Of a DNA stretch of 56,170 nucleotides, positions 8,478 to 17,984 are shown in pieces (positions within the stretch are counted from its first letter, which is position 1; each line of letters opens with the position of its first letter). The stretch comes from Chloroflexota bacterium (GTDB lineage: Bacteria > Chloroflexota > JAHJIN01): contig JAHJIN010000154.1 of NCBI GenBank assembly GCA_018823415.1, forward strand, positions 1-56,170, in the 5' to 3' direction. The position numbers and the translations under genes were made by a program. The notes below the pieces were generated by a model that did not search any database, was not told where the DNA came from, and worked only from the letters and a program-made list of their open reading frames with translations.

Positions 8478-8822
8478 TTACAAGCCCTGTTCGGCGGTGT
8501 GCAGGTCGGGGGCCAGGGTTAGAAACTGGGTAAAGCCGGCCAGGTCAAAGATCTTTTGCACATATTCGTTGGCTCCATAAAGCCGCAGATCGCCACCGGG
8601 GGACTGGCGGACCTCTTTGTGAGCGGTCAGGAACGTGCGCAGGGCGCCGCTGCTCACATAGTTCGAGTCATGGAGATCTACCAGGATCTGGGTGGTCCCG
8701 GCGTCAATGAGGTTCCACAGCGCGGTTTCCAGGGCTTGCGCTGCATTCGAGTCGATATTGCCATGGACGTGCAATATCTGGGTGCCGGTCTCGCTGAGAG
8801 ATGTGGTGATGGTAATGTTCAT
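8478..8822 (-). CDS. STAS-domain anti-sigma-factor antagonist-like protein
   Basis: A 114-residue single STAS domain (SpoIIAA-like). It begins ITITTSLSETG, has VDLHDSNYVSSGALR (about residues 48-62) at the phospho-Ser loop and ends in the terminal helix. SSG at 57-59 occupies the usual DSSG position, so phosphorylation is possible. No anti-sigma kinase or PP2C phosphatase is nearby; the partner may be the operon's Ser/Thr kinase. It starts after AGGAG, 24 nt downstream of the cytochrome c gene. Confidence 0.86.
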   Translation of the reverse strand: MNITITTSLSETGTQILHVHGNIDSNAAQALETALWNLIDAGTTQILVDLHDSNYVSSGALRTFLTAHKEVRQSPGGDLRLYGANEYVQKIFDLAGFTQFLTLAPDLHTAEQGL

Positions 8823-8846
8823 GTTTTTCTCCTCTTGGGTCGTGGA

Positions 8847-9566
8847 TTACCAGGGGCAATCGGGGCAGTCGTGGTCCAGCCCGGTGTAATCGCTGGACTC
8901 GTGGCAGGCGATGCACTGCAATGCCTGGCGGGTGCCGGTGAGGGCAAAGCTGGTGACGTTGTGATTAAAGTTGTCGGTCGTCCACACACCGTGGCAGTCG
9001 ACGCAGGATTGATACGGCCCGGCGGCCAGGCCCCGGCCACGATCGTGGCATTTGGTGCAGTCCAGGTTGCGGTGAAAGCGTGACAGCGTGAACCCGGTGC
9101 GTTCGGTGGCGTGGTCATAGCCCCCATAGCGCCAGTCGGGGTGGCAGCCCAGGCAGTCCGGGGCCAGTCCTTGATACTCGGCCGTGTCGCCGTGGCACTC
9201 GTCGCAGGCCACGCCATCGTGCAGGGGCGCCAGCCAAAAGCCGGTGCGGGTATGGTCGAACGTGCGCGAGTCCAATCCCCGGGTGTCGTGGTCGCGCCCG
9301 TGGTGCTCGCTGTGACAGGCCATGCATGGATCGAGGCCGCTGTGGACACCGACGCCGCTGCCGCGCTGGTCGCCAATGTCCTCATGGCACGCCAGGCAGC
9401 GATCTGGACTGGTGCCCTGCCCCGGTTCGTGGCAGGCTAGGCAGTTGGTCTCAGTGTCGGCATGGGTGCCGGAGACCAGGTTGGGCATGAGCATCTGGGG
9501 CAGCACAAAGGGAACTGCTACCGTGACAGCGCCCAGGATGAGGGTGATGATCAGGATGCGGAGCAT
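8847..9566 (-). CDS. Membrane-anchored octaheme-type cytochrome c
   Basis: The N-terminal hydrophobic segment (residues 2-26) is an uncleaved anchor or signal. The rest is Cys/His-rich with eight CxxCH haem-binding motifs (first at 42-46) spread over 195 residues, a cytochrome c3/NapC-NrfH-like exported electron carrier. A ninth CxxC at the very C-terminus (CPDCPW, stop) has Pro where His should be, so it either binds no haem or binds metal. It is placed between a STAS gene and a b-type-like membrane protein, suggesting electron passage between them at the outer face of the membrane. Redox partners are not identifiable. Confidence 0.88.
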   Translation of the reverse strand: MLRILIITLILGAVTVAVPFVLPQMLMPNLVSGTHADTETNCLACHEPGQGTSPDRCLACHEDIGDQRGSGVGVHSGLDPCMACHSEHHGRDHDTRGLDSRTFDHTRTGFWLAPLHDGVACDECHGDTAEYQGLAPDCLGCHPDWRYGGYDHATERTGFTLSRFHRNLDCTKCHDRGRGLAAGPYQSCVDCHGVWTTDNFNHNVTSFALTGTRQALQCIACHESSDYTGLDHDCPDCPW

Positions 9567-9581
9567 GGGCTTGCTCTCTGG

Positions 9582-9611
9582 CGACGGCTGACGAGTGATT
9601 GTCAGCCGTCG
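9582..9611. repeat. Perfect 11-bp hairpin inside the operon
   Basis: Inverted arms 9582-9592 and 9601-9611 enclose an 8-nt loop in the gap between the b-type-like gene (upstream) and the cytochrome c gene. No T-run follows, so it is more likely an mRNA processing or stability element than a terminator. Confidence 0.6.
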
Positions 9612-9626
9612 GCGTTCGGCGGTCCG

Positions 9627-10481
9627 CTAGTAGTAAAAGACGGCGAACAGATGCAGCGCCGTGGTGAATAGCAACAACAGCACCAGCGGGATGTGGATGG
9701 CGTGCCATACGGCCAGCAACTCGTCTACCACCAGGAGCCTGGCCGTTTTGCGTTCCAGGTCTACCCGGGCAAACATGCGCTGGTAGAGCGTGTCCAGGGC
9801 GCGGCGCTCGGCCCGGTATTGCTGCTTGAGCGCACGCCGGGTGGCTGCGGCGTCGGCCAGGTGGGCGCGGGTAAAGCGCAGCATCTGGGCAAAAGAACGC
9901 CACCCCCGGTCCCGGGCCTTGCCCAGCCGCACGCCCTTGCGCTGCGTGCCGGATAGTATGTCCAGAATCCCCACGTCGTCCAGGCGTTCGGCGATGCGGT
10001 CGCGTGCCTGGGCGTGGACCTCCATCTCTTGCACCAGGCGCGCCCGTTCCTCGCCCAGGCTCACCGTGTCCCGGGCGTCATCGGCGATGGTGGTTGGGAT
10101 GCGCGTGTACAGATAGGCCCCCAGCACGCCGCTGATGACCACCGCCCATAGGGCCAGGCGCGTGAGGCCGGCCACGCCCCAGAAATCGTGCCAGCAGTGC
10201 CATTCGACCAGCAGCGGCCCGATCAATCCCAGGGCCATGTGCATGGTGAGCCAGGTGCGCTGCTTGCCCCACCGCAGCCGGCGCGCTCGCTTGCGCAGCG
10301 AATAGGTCTGGGAGACGACAATCATCACCGCGCCCACGATCCCGGCCCAATGCCCCACGGTGGTGGCACCATAAAAGCCCCGGTGTTCCAGGCCCGGCTC
10401 GCCGCGCCACAAGACGTTCCAGACCAGCAAGGCCAGGATCAGCGCGACGATGGTCGCGATAGCGAGGCGTTTCAGGATCAC
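9627..10481 (-). CDS. b-type cytochrome-like integral membrane protein
   Basis: Not assigned to a named family with confidence. The 284-residue protein has about five hydrophobic helices: two N-terminal (residues 5-60), one at about 85-110 with several His/Trp (HMALGL, EWHCWHDFW), one at 110-130, then a charged cytosolic stretch (135-245, Arg-rich) and a C-terminal helix with WHAIHIP and ALHLFAVFYY. Paired His in opposing helices suggest haem b ligation, as in cytochrome b561-like proteins. It starts at GTG 10481, seven bases after GGAG. Location beside the multiheme cytochrome c suggests a quinol-to-periplasm electron path. Confidence 0.7.
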   Translation of the reverse strand: MILKRLAIATIVALILALLVWNVLWRGEPGLEHRGFYGATTVGHWAGIVGAVMIVVSQTYSLRKRARRLRWGKQRTWLTMHMALGLIGPLLVEWHCWHDFWGVAGLTRLALWAVVISGVLGAYLYTRIPTTIADDARDTVSLGEERARLVQEMEVHAQARDRIAERLDDVGILDILSGTQRKGVRLGKARDRGWRSFAQMLRFTRAHLADAAATRRALKQQYRAERRALDTLYQRMFARVDLERKTARLLVVDELLAVWHAIHIPLVLLLLFTTALHLFAVFYY

Positions 10482-10518
10482 GTATTGCTCCGGCAAATGG
10501 ACGAATCGTAGTCGGCTG

Positions 10519-12705
10519 TCACGGTGCCCAAGACACGCGCTCGTCGCCCCAGTCGCCGCCCAGGGGGCTGGGCAAGGCCAGCAGCTTGTGCCGGCCGGTG
10601 CCATCGGCGCGCATGACCCACAGGCCCCAGGCCCCGCCTTCGTCGGACACAAAGGCGATGTACTGGCCGTTGGGGCTCCAGGTCGGCAGGCCGTCCTGGG
10701 CATTGTTATCGGTCAGTTGCTTGAGGCTGTCGTCCAGGGCGCCGCTCACATTGGCGGTATAGATCTCGTAATCGCCGCCGCTGCGGATGGACATGAACGC
10801 CACGGTGCTGCCGTGCATGGCCGGCGCCGTGTCGTGGCCCGAGCGCGTGACCTGCGTGGGCATGCCGCCGCCCTCACTGACCACGTACAGGCCGCCCTGG
10901 GTATCGTCGCCCCAATAGTTGGACGTTTTAAAGATGATGCGGCCATCGGGCATCCAGGTGGGATATTGGCCGTGCAGCCCGCCAAACGCGCCGCCGGGAC
11001 CGGACAGGGCGTGCCACTGGCGCGCGGCCGGGTTGTCCACGATGCAGATTTGCCAGCCGCCGCCCGGCGCAGCCGTGGTGTCATAGACCAGCCGCCGCCC
11101 ATCGGGCGACCAGGAGGGGTGACTGTCTTCTACATGTTGCGAAACGGGCTGGTGCTCGGACCCGTCCGGTTTCATGGTGATGAGGTGCTCTTCAAAGTGG
11201 GCTTCGCCATTGGCGACCAGCAGCAGGCCGTCGGGGCGCAGGCACGGCTGGCGCATCTTTTCGACGACCCGGTGCAGATTGGAGCCATCGGCGTTGACGA
11301 TCCAGATGTCGTAATGCACGCGGTCGGCGTTGAGCGCCGGAAAGGCGATCTGGCCGGTGAGAACGGCAGAGGTCGGCGATTCAGTGGGTGATGCCGGGCC
11401 GGTCGTCGGCTTGGGCGTCTGGGCTGACCGCTTGTCTTCGATATTGACCTTGGAGTTGTCGTGACAGTTGTTGTCTACCAGGACCGGATTGGCCGTTTCC
11501 TGAACATAGATGCCCCATTTGTTGCCCGAGCACTCGTTCTGGCGGGCCACGCCACTGCTGCTGCCGGTGTAATAGATGCCGCACTCGGCATTGTCCTGAC
11601 AGATGTTCTCCTCCAGCGTGGGCTGGGCCTGGTTGTTGACGCTGATGCCGTGGGCCTTGTTATCTGAGCACTCGTTCTGGCGGGCCACGCCGCTGGCGTC
11701 GTCGAAATATACGATGCCAGTATAGTCGTTGCCGGTACAGATGTTGCCTTCCAGCGTCGGCTGGGCCTGGTCCTGCACATAGATGCCGTGGAGCCCGTTG
11801 CTCTCTGCCCGGCACTCGCGGACCTGCCCTCGGGTGTCCCCCTGGAGCCACAGCCCGGTGCCGCCCTTTTCCGTGGCCGAGTCCCGTACCGCGCCGGTAA
11901 AGCGGCAGCGTACCAGATCCACCTCGCCGTCCTTGATCACCATCACCCTGGCCCAGGTGGTGCCGGCGTAGCGGAAGGTGATCCCCTCTGCGGTCAGGGT
12001 TCCTGGCCCGGTGAATCGCACGACGTATTCGCCGGTTTGACCCACGACCGAGGTGGCATCCATCCCCGCGCCGGTCAAGCGGAGTGGTTTGGCGACGTCC
12101 AGCGGTTGAGTTAGATTATAGGTGCCGGCAGCGAGTTGGATGGTCGCGCCGGCTGGCGCAGCGGCTACGGCGGCCGCCAGGGTGGGATAATCGCCGCTGC
12201 CGTCTGGGGCCACGCGCAGGGTCGAGACGCTGGGTTGGGTGGCGACCGGGGGCGGCGCAACCGTGGCGAGGGGGCCGCCGGCGGTGGGGGCTGGCAGCAA
12301 CCCGGCCTCTGTCACCAGCACGCTGACGACGGCCGGGTCGCTGGTGGCGCCGGCGGTGTTGGTGGCGCGCACCAGCAGCGCGTGCGGCCCCGGCGTGGTG
12401 GCGATCCAGGTGAACGTGCCCTGGTATGCTGACACTGGCTGGGGCGCGACCTGGCTATTGGCCGAGGCATTGTCTACCAGTAGCTCTACCCGGGCGATGC
12501 CGCTGGCATCCACGGCCATGAACCGCACGGCAACGGCCGTGCCCGGGGTCACCTGGGTGCCGGGCGCCGGCTCGATGATGGTTACTGTGGGTTTGGTGCC
12601 GGCCGCCTGCGGACCGGCCTGGCCGGGCAGCGTGCAGGCCAGTAGGGTCAGCAAACCAATCGCAACCGCCAGCCCGATCACGTGGCATCGCGCATGGGTA
12701 GACAT
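10519..12705 (-). CDS. Lipoprotein with Ig-like, beta-helix and TolB-type propeller domains
   Basis: Extracytoplasmic 728-residue protein. It has a signal peptide with lipobox LLAC (Cys24), an Ig-like domain (about 40-125), a right-handed beta-helix (about 170-430) with repeats of the type GVARQNECS..GI...QPTLEENIC, a short Thr/Pro linker and a C-terminal PD40/TolB-like propeller (about 450-728) with SWSPDGRR, WMPDGRI and WSPNGQYIA blades. The propeller is a close paralogue of that in the neighbouring kinase (12779-15403). The start at 12705 follows GGAG; the upstream frame is a shadow. It probably senses or binds carbohydrate or envelope material for the adjacent kinase. Confidence 0.86.
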   Translation of the reverse strand: MSTHARCHVIGLAVAIGLLTLLACTLPGQAGPQAAGTKPTVTIIEPAPGTQVTPGTAVAVRFMAVDASGIARVELLVDNASANSQVAPQPVSAYQGTFTWIATTPGPHALLVRATNTAGATSDPAVVSVLVTEAGLLPAPTAGGPLATVAPPPVATQPSVSTLRVAPDGSGDYPTLAAAVAAAPAGATIQLAAGTYNLTQPLDVAKPLRLTGAGMDATSVVGQTGEYVVRFTGPGTLTAEGITFRYAGTTWARVMVIKDGEVDLVRCRFTGAVRDSATEKGGTGLWLQGDTRGQVRECRAESNGLHGIYVQDQAQPTLEGNICTGNDYTGIVYFDDASGVARQNECSDNKAHGISVNNQAQPTLEENICQDNAECGIYYTGSSSGVARQNECSGNKWGIYVQETANPVLVDNNCHDNSKVNIEDKRSAQTPKPTTGPASPTESPTSAVLTGQIAFPALNADRVHYDIWIVNADGSNLHRVVEKMRQPCLRPDGLLLVANGEAHFEEHLITMKPDGSEHQPVSQHVEDSHPSWSPDGRRLVYDTTAAPGGGWQICIVDNPAARQWHALSGPGGAFGGLHGQYPTWMPDGRIIFKTSNYWGDDTQGGLYVVSEGGGMPTQVTRSGHDTAPAMHGSTVAFMSIRSGGDYEIYTANVSGALDDSLKQLTDNNAQDGLPTWSPNGQYIAFVSDEGGAWGLWVMRADGTGRHKLLALPSPLGGDWGDERVSWAP

Positions 12706-12729
12706 GATACTCTCCTCACCTGCGAAGGG

Positions 12730-12763
12730 ACGAATAGACGAGTGCAAGGTATGCGCTATTCGT
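12730..12763. repeat. Short inverted repeat in the kinase-lipoprotein gap
   Basis: 8-bp arms ACGAATAG (12730-12737) and CTATTCGT (12756-12763) lie in the 73-nt spacer between the kinase stop and the lipoprotein start. There is no T-run, so termination is unlikely. Confidence 0.4.
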
Positions 12764-12778
12764 TCATTCGTAGATTTG

Positions 12779-15403
12779 TCACGGTGCCCAGGACACGCGC
12801 TCGTCGCCCCAGTCGCCGCCCAGGGTGCCGGGCAGGTCGATGATTTTCTGGCGGCCGGTGCCATCGGCGCGCATCACCCACAGGCCCCAGGCCCCGCCTT
12901 GGTCAGACACAAAGGCGATGTATTGGCCGTCGGGACTCCAGGCCGGCAGGCCGTCCTGGGCGTTGTTATCGGTCAGTTGCTTGAGTCCGGCGTCCAGCCC
13001 ATAGACGCTGGTGGTAAATATCTCGTAATCGCCGGGCGTACGGATGGACATGAACGCCAGAGTGCCGCCGCGCGCGGCCGGCGCAGTGTCCTGGCCGGAC
13101 GAGGTGATCCAGGCCGGTGTGCCGCCGCTGTCGCCGATGGCGTACAAGCCGCCCTGGGTGTTGTCGCCCCAATAGTTGGCCGTGTTAAAGATGATGCGGC
13201 CGTCGGGCATCCAGGTGGGGTACTTGCCGTGCATGCCACTGACGCCGGGGCCGGGGATGATCTCCCAGGTGCGGGCGTTGGGGTCTTTGATGATGCCGAT
13301 CTGCGAGCCGCCGCCCGGGGCAGCGGTGGTGTCATAGGCCAGCCGCCGGCCGTCGGGCGACCAGGACGGATGGCTGTCTTCCACGTGCTCGGAGGCCGGG
13401 TGATGGTTGGAGCCATCGGCGTTCATGATGATGATGTGAGCCTCGTCGGGGGCCTCGCCGTTGGCTGCCAGCGTGACGCCGTCGGGCCGGAAGCACGGCT
13501 GGCGCATCTTTTCGGCGATCCGGCGCAGGTTGGTACCGTCGGCGTTCACCACCCAGATGTCATAGTGGTAGCCGTCGGCATTGAGCACCGGGAAGGCGAT
13601 CTTGCCGGTGAGGGCCGGCTTTTCTGGCGTGCTGGTGGGTTTGGGCGTGTTCGTGGGCCCGGGCGTGCTGGTGGCAGCCGGCGGCAGCGTGTTGGTGGCC
13701 GTGGGCTCCTCGGTGGGCAGCGGTGTTTCGGTGGGTGCCTGGGTGGGCGCCGGCGTGTTGGTGGCCGGGGGCGCGGCCGGCGTGGGAATGGCGCCAGATG
13801 CCAGGCGGATGTCGTCTATCCACAACACGCCCTGGCGGGGCGCCGGGTTTTCCTGAAACGCAAAGGCGATGCCGGTCACCTGCGTGGGATCGGGGGTGAC
13901 CGGCCCCTCGGCGGACCAGTCGGCCCGCACCAGGGCGTTCCAGGGCAGCACGAGTTGGGTCCAGTTGGTGGTGCTCTGAAAATCATAGATGTAGGTGGCG
14001 GGTGCGGCGGGATCGCCGGAGAACAGCGTGAGCGTGGCCGGGCGCCCGGCTGTGTCGGCGCGGTGCCACAGTGATAGTCCGTCGGCGTGGCTCCAGTCCT
14101 GCGGGTCTGCAAAGGACCGATCGCAGCCGCCCCAGCCATTGGCCGCCAGGTCATAGTCAATGCGCAGGGACGCCGCACCGGCGTGAACCACCTGGGTATC
14201 GGCGTTGCGCTCGACCGTCGAGCCTTCGCCGGCAAAATTGGCCGACCACTGGTCCACGCCCGACTCGAAATCGGCGATGATGGTTTGCCCCGGTTGCGAT
14301 GTGGGGGTGAGCGGCGACAGGGTGGTGGCTGTGGGCACCTGGACTAGTTGCGTGGGGGTGGCGGTGGGCGCCCCGGGCAGCAGCGCCAGACCGCCCAGGC
14401 TCAGGATCAGGCACACGACGGCCGCGCCGGCGAGTAACACGCCGCCGCCGGCCAGCCACAGCCAGCGCGGCCGGCCCCGAGGGGGTGCTGCGGTCGGCAC
14501 GGCGGTTTCGGGAGCACGGGGGGCCTTGGGGGGGGCGGGTGGCAGGCCGGGGATGGTGGCCCCCACGCTGTGGCGCACCTGGTCCGCGGCTTGCTTGAGG
14601 GCTTGGGCCATCTCGCCGGGGCTCTGGTAGCGGTCGGCCGGGTCCTTGGCCATGGCCTTGCAGATGACGTCTGCCACGCTGTTGGGCACGCCGGGATTCT
14701 TGTCGCATGGCGCGGGCAAAGGCTCGTTGATGTGTTTGATGATCACGCCCATGGGGGTGTCGGCGTGGAAAGGCAGGTCACCCACCACCATGCGATAGAG
14801 CATCACGCCCAGCGAATACACGTCGGCGCGGCCATCCACTTCCAGGCCCTGGCCCTGCTCCGGCGCCATATAGTCGGGCGTGCCCATGCCCACGCCGGTC
14901 TTGGTCAGGTTGCCCCCGCCGGTCACCTTGGCGATGCCAAAGTCCGAGAGCAGGAACCAGTCGTCACGCGGCACCAGGATGTTGGACGGCTTGATGTCGC
15001 GATGCACGATCCCGCGCTGATGGGCGTAATCCAGGGCGCTGGCGACCTGTTGGATGATCAGCATGGCGGTGGGCAGGTCCAACACCCGCCGTTCGTCCAG
15101 AACCTGGGTTAACGTGCGGCCGCCCTCGATGTATTCCATCACAATGTAGGTATAGCCATCTTGTTCGCCAAAGTCGAACACATTGAGAATGTTGGGATGG
15201 CGCAGCTTGGCTACCGACCGCGCCTCGCGCTGAAAGCGCACGGCAAACTGCGGGTCGTGAGAAAAGTAGGGTGGCAGCACCTTGATCGCCACCTCGCGGT
15301 CCAGCGAGGCTTGCAGGCCCTTGAACACCGTGGACATGCCGCCTTGCCCGAGCAACGCCAAGATTTTGTATTGTCCGATTTGGATTCCGACCAAGTCTTC
15401 CAT
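12779..15403 (-). CDS. Transmembrane Ser/Thr kinase with CBM-like and propeller sensor domains
   Basis: Hanks-type kinase, residues 10-275: glycine loop GQGGMSTV, Lys41, HRD 134-136, DFG 154-156 and MAPEQ. All catalytic residues are present. A Pro/Ala linker leads to one TM helix (about 313-341). The outside part has a jelly-roll, CBM11/CIA30-like domain (about 374-540, IIADFESG to IDDIRL), a Thr/Pro linker and a TolB-like propeller (about 597-874). I start at MEDLVG (15403), after GAGAGG, as in related kinases; an ATG five codons earlier overlaps the receptor stop and is the alternative. Embedded in the che operon, it suggests cross-talk between Ser/Thr phosphorylation and the array. Confidence 0.93.
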   Translation of the reverse strand: MEDLVGIQIGQYKILALLGQGGMSTVFKGLQASLDREVAIKVLPPYFSHDPQFAVRFQREARSVAKLRHPNILNVFDFGEQDGYTYIVMEYIEGGRTLTQVLDERRVLDLPTAMLIIQQVASALDYAHQRGIVHRDIKPSNILVPRDDWFLLSDFGIAKVTGGGNLTKTGVGMGTPDYMAPEQGQGLEVDGRADVYSLGVMLYRMVVGDLPFHADTPMGVIIKHINEPLPAPCDKNPGVPNSVADVICKAMAKDPADRYQSPGEMAQALKQAADQVRHSVGATIPGLPPAPPKAPRAPETAVPTAAPPRGRPRWLWLAGGGVLLAGAAVVCLILSLGGLALLPGAPTATPTQLVQVPTATTLSPLTPTSQPGQTIIADFESGVDQWSANFAGEGSTVERNADTQVVHAGAASLRIDYDLAANGWGGCDRSFADPQDWSHADGLSLWHRADTAGRPATLTLFSGDPAAPATYIYDFQSTTNWTQLVLPWNALVRADWSAEGPVTPDPTQVTGIAFAFQENPAPRQGVLWIDDIRLASGAIPTPAAPPATNTPAPTQAPTETPLPTEEPTATNTLPPAATSTPGPTNTPKPTSTPEKPALTGKIAFPVLNADGYHYDIWVVNADGTNLRRIAEKMRQPCFRPDGVTLAANGEAPDEAHIIIMNADGSNHHPASEHVEDSHPSWSPDGRRLAYDTTAAPGGGSQIGIIKDPNARTWEIIPGPGVSGMHGKYPTWMPDGRIIFNTANYWGDNTQGGLYAIGDSGGTPAWITSSGQDTAPAARGGTLAFMSIRTPGDYEIFTTSVYGLDAGLKQLTDNNAQDGLPAWSPDGQYIAFVSDQGGAWGLWVMRADGTGRQKIIDLPGTLGGDWGDERVSWAP

Positions 15404-15414
15404 ACCGTTGCCTC

Positions 15415-17931
15415 TCATGTTTCTCTGACATCGTGATTGGGCACCGCGGCCTGGGATGCTTCCTGGGCCAGGGTGGCCGTGTGCGCAGCGGCCGTGGTCA
15501 CTTTTTCCATCGACTGGATCAAGGCTTGTGTGCCGCCAAGGATCTCTTGGCTTAAACTCGCCACATCGCCGGCCGAGCGCCGCGAGCTTTCGGCCAGGTG
15601 GCGCACCTCGTCGGCCACGACGGTAAAGCCCCGGCCGGCCTCGCCGGCGCGCGCCGCCTCGATGGCGGCATTGAGGGCCAGCAGGTTGGTGCGCCCGGCA
15701 AAGCGCTGGATGGTCGCCACGATCTGGCGAATGGCCTCTGATTTTTCGCCTAGCGTTTGCAGGGCTTGTGCCGCGCTATCGGCCAGTTGGCGCGTCTCGT
15801 CCGAAGCGACGGTGATGGCGTGTGACAGGCTTTGCAGATCGGTTACTTGTTGGCGCACCCGCTCATAGAGCCGGGCGCTTTCGATGGCCAGAGCCGCCTG
15901 CCCGGCAAAAGTGGTGAGCGTGTGCACGTTTTCCTCGGTAAAAGCGTGGGTGGTGGTCAAGTTGTCCAGCGAGATGGCCCCAATTCCCTGACCCTTGACG
16001 CGCAGCGGCACGCACACCACCGACCGGATGTCGCGTACCTGGCCTTCGTTACGGTGGGCGGTTTTGCCGTTGGCCTGCACGTCTGAGACCAGCAAAGGTT
16101 CGCCGTGTTCCATGACCCAGCCGGCATAGCCTTCGCCGCGCCGCAATTGCACCTTTTCCACGATCTCCGGTCTGTATCCCACGTAGGCCCGGATCACCAG
16201 CGAGTTGGTGTCGGGGTTCCACAAGTGCAGGCTGCCCTTTTCGGCAGCGGGAATGGCGCGAATGGCGGCCTGGATGATGGATTCTAGCAGGTCTTGCAGG
16301 GCCAGGACCCCGGTGATACGCTTGCTCACGTCAAACAAGATTTGCGTCTCTTGCAAATGCTGGTTGACCTGCTCGAACAGGCGCGCGTTCTCGATGGCGA
16401 CGGCGGCCTGGTTGGCAATGCTGGCCAAAATCTCTTGGTGTGCGTGATCATAGGCGCCCCGCCGGTCGTAATTTTGCACGACGATGGCGCCCAGGACTTT
16501 GTCGCCGGCCAACAGCGGCGCACCCAGCCACGATTTGGCCTGACGTTCGATAGGTTTGATCCCCAGATTCTGGTATAAGGCGTTGTCTTCGGACGCGAGC
16601 AGGACCGGCACCCGGTGATCCAGGACATAGGCCAACAGGTCTTGGGCGCGCGGCTGGCAGCGGCCTGGCCGGCGCAGCCCGCCGGCCATCTCGTAGGCAA
16701 ACACGACCTCGTCGGTGGCCGGCTCCCAGAACGCCACGTAAAAGTTGGTCGTGTCCATGAGCCGGCTGATCTCGCGATACAAGGTCTCCAGGACGTTGTG
16801 CAAGTCGAGTGAGGCGCCTAGGGCCTGCCCGATCTGGGTGAGGGCGGCCAGCTCGTCCAGGCGGCGCTGGTAATCGTCGATCAACCGGGCGCGTTCAATG
16901 GCGACGCGCGCTTGATCGGCCAGCGCGATGACCAATTGCTCGTCCTGGGGGGTCCAGGGCCCGGCCTTGCCGATGCGGGCCACGGTCAGCACGCCTACGA
17001 CCTGATCCCCGATGCGCAAGGGGAGCAGCAGGGCCGGCCCGGGGCGCTTGGCAGTGCCCGGCGCCGCCGTTAGGTGGTCTATGACGTGGGTGGCCGGGCT
17101 CTCGATGACCCGATCGAGGAGGTCCGGGTCTACGAGGAGCTCGGGCGCCAGGTCAAGCCGGCTCCAGTGGGCGGCGCATTGCCATGTGTGGGGCTCGGCA
17201 GCGCGCGTGTAGACCAGGCCCAGCCCGGCGCCCACGGCGCGCGCGGCCTGCTCGGCGATGATCCGCAGCACCTGCTGCAAATCGGCCGGGGCATCCAGGG
17301 CCTCATTCATCGACAAGAGCACCCGCAGGTATTCGCTCTGGGCTTGAGCAGTGACCTGGCGCTGGCGGTGGGCGTTTTGCTGGTAGGCCAACAGCGAGCT
17401 AAATATCGCCGCCAGGATCAGGGCGCACCAGCGGGCCAGGATCAGGTGGATCAGTGCCGGGTCTTGGGGACCTGCGGCCGGTATGCTCGTCAACACCGGC
17501 AGTGCCAGCGTCCCATAGCTCACGACGATGAGGGCGCCCATGCCCAGGGTGAATCGCGGGCTAAATCGAAGGGCGACTACCAACAAGACTAGAAAATATG
17601 CCACATAATAGGGGCTGCCGGCACCGCCGCTGATCAGGATTCCCCACGTGAGGAGGATCGTGTCGCTCACACCCATGAGTTGCGAGAACCACCCGGGCGG
17701 CACGCGACCCCGCAACAAGAGCACCACCAGCCCCACGTTCACCACGCCCACTGTCAGGGCCAGGATGTTGATTGACTCTTGTGTGGCCGGGTCTGGATTC
17801 AACCAGCCCAGGTTGTTCAGCGCCAGCCCAACCAATATCACCAGGCCGCGCATAATCTCGGCGGTCCATTCGCCCAGCACGCGCGACCGGTCAATAGGCG
17901 GCGAGATTAGCGCCGAGCGTGATGGCGGCAT
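15415..17931 (-). CDS. Membrane GAF-domain chemoreceptor-like protein (MCP signalling tip)
   Basis: The N-terminal region has about six TM helices (residues 25-190). Three GAF domains follow (about 215-345, 360-505, 520-675), then an MCP signalling hairpin (about 680-825) whose tip reads [18 protein letters not shown] and [12 protein letters not shown]. It is the only receptor in the operon and thus the likely input for CheW/CheA. There is no HAMP domain, and the hairpin is only about 140 residues, leaving little room for methylation helices. The usual Gln before TNLLALNA is Arg. The start at 17931 follows GGGAG; the upstream TTG/ATG (17976/17973) lies on the predicted transcription start. 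It is the first gene of the operon. Confidence 0.88.
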   Translation of the reverse strand: MPPSRSALISPPIDRSRVLGEWTAEIMRGLVILVGLALNNLGWLNPDPATQESINILALTVGVVNVGLVVLLLRGRVPPGWFSQLMGVSDTILLTWGILISGGAGSPYYVAYFLVLLVVALRFSPRFTLGMGALIVVSYGTLALPVLTSIPAAGPQDPALIHLILARWCALILAAIFSSLLAYQQNAHRQRQVTAQAQSEYLRVLLSMNEALDAPADLQQVLRIIAEQAARAVGAGLGLVYTRAAEPHTWQCAAHWSRLDLAPELLVDPDLLDRVIESPATHVIDHLTAAPGTAKRPGPALLLPLRIGDQVVGVLTVARIGKAGPWTPQDEQLVIALADQARVAIERARLIDDYQRRLDELAALTQIGQALGASLDLHNVLETLYREISRLMDTTNFYVAFWEPATDEVVFAYEMAGGLRRPGRCQPRAQDLLAYVLDHRVPVLLASEDNALYQNLGIKPIERQAKSWLGAPLLAGDKVLGAIVVQNYDRRGAYDHAHQEILASIANQAAVAIENARLFEQVNQHLQETQILFDVSKRITGVLALQDLLESIIQAAIRAIPAAEKGSLHLWNPDTNSLVIRAYVGYRPEIVEKVQLRRGEGYAGWVMEHGEPLLVSDVQANGKTAHRNEGQVRDIRSVVCVPLRVKGQGIGAISLDNLTTTHAFTEENVHTLTTFAGQAALAIESARLYERVRQQVTDLQSLSHAITVASDETRQLADSAAQALQTLGEKSEAIRQIVATIQRFAGRTNLLALNAAIEAARAGEAGRGFTVVADEVRHLAESSRRSAGDVASLSQEILGGTQALIQSMEKVTTAAAHTATLAQEASQAAVPNHDVRET

Positions 17932-17984
17932 AGGTGATTCTCCCAAGGCTTTCGACCCGATCCAAAGGCCCATCAACTGGTTCG

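Noticed and set aside
12239..14074. 611-codon open frame on the plus strand
   Set aside because: It lies antisense to the propeller parts of the lipoprotein and kinase genes. Its translation is Gly/Arg/Val-rich with no domain, a common shadow in GC-rich DNA.
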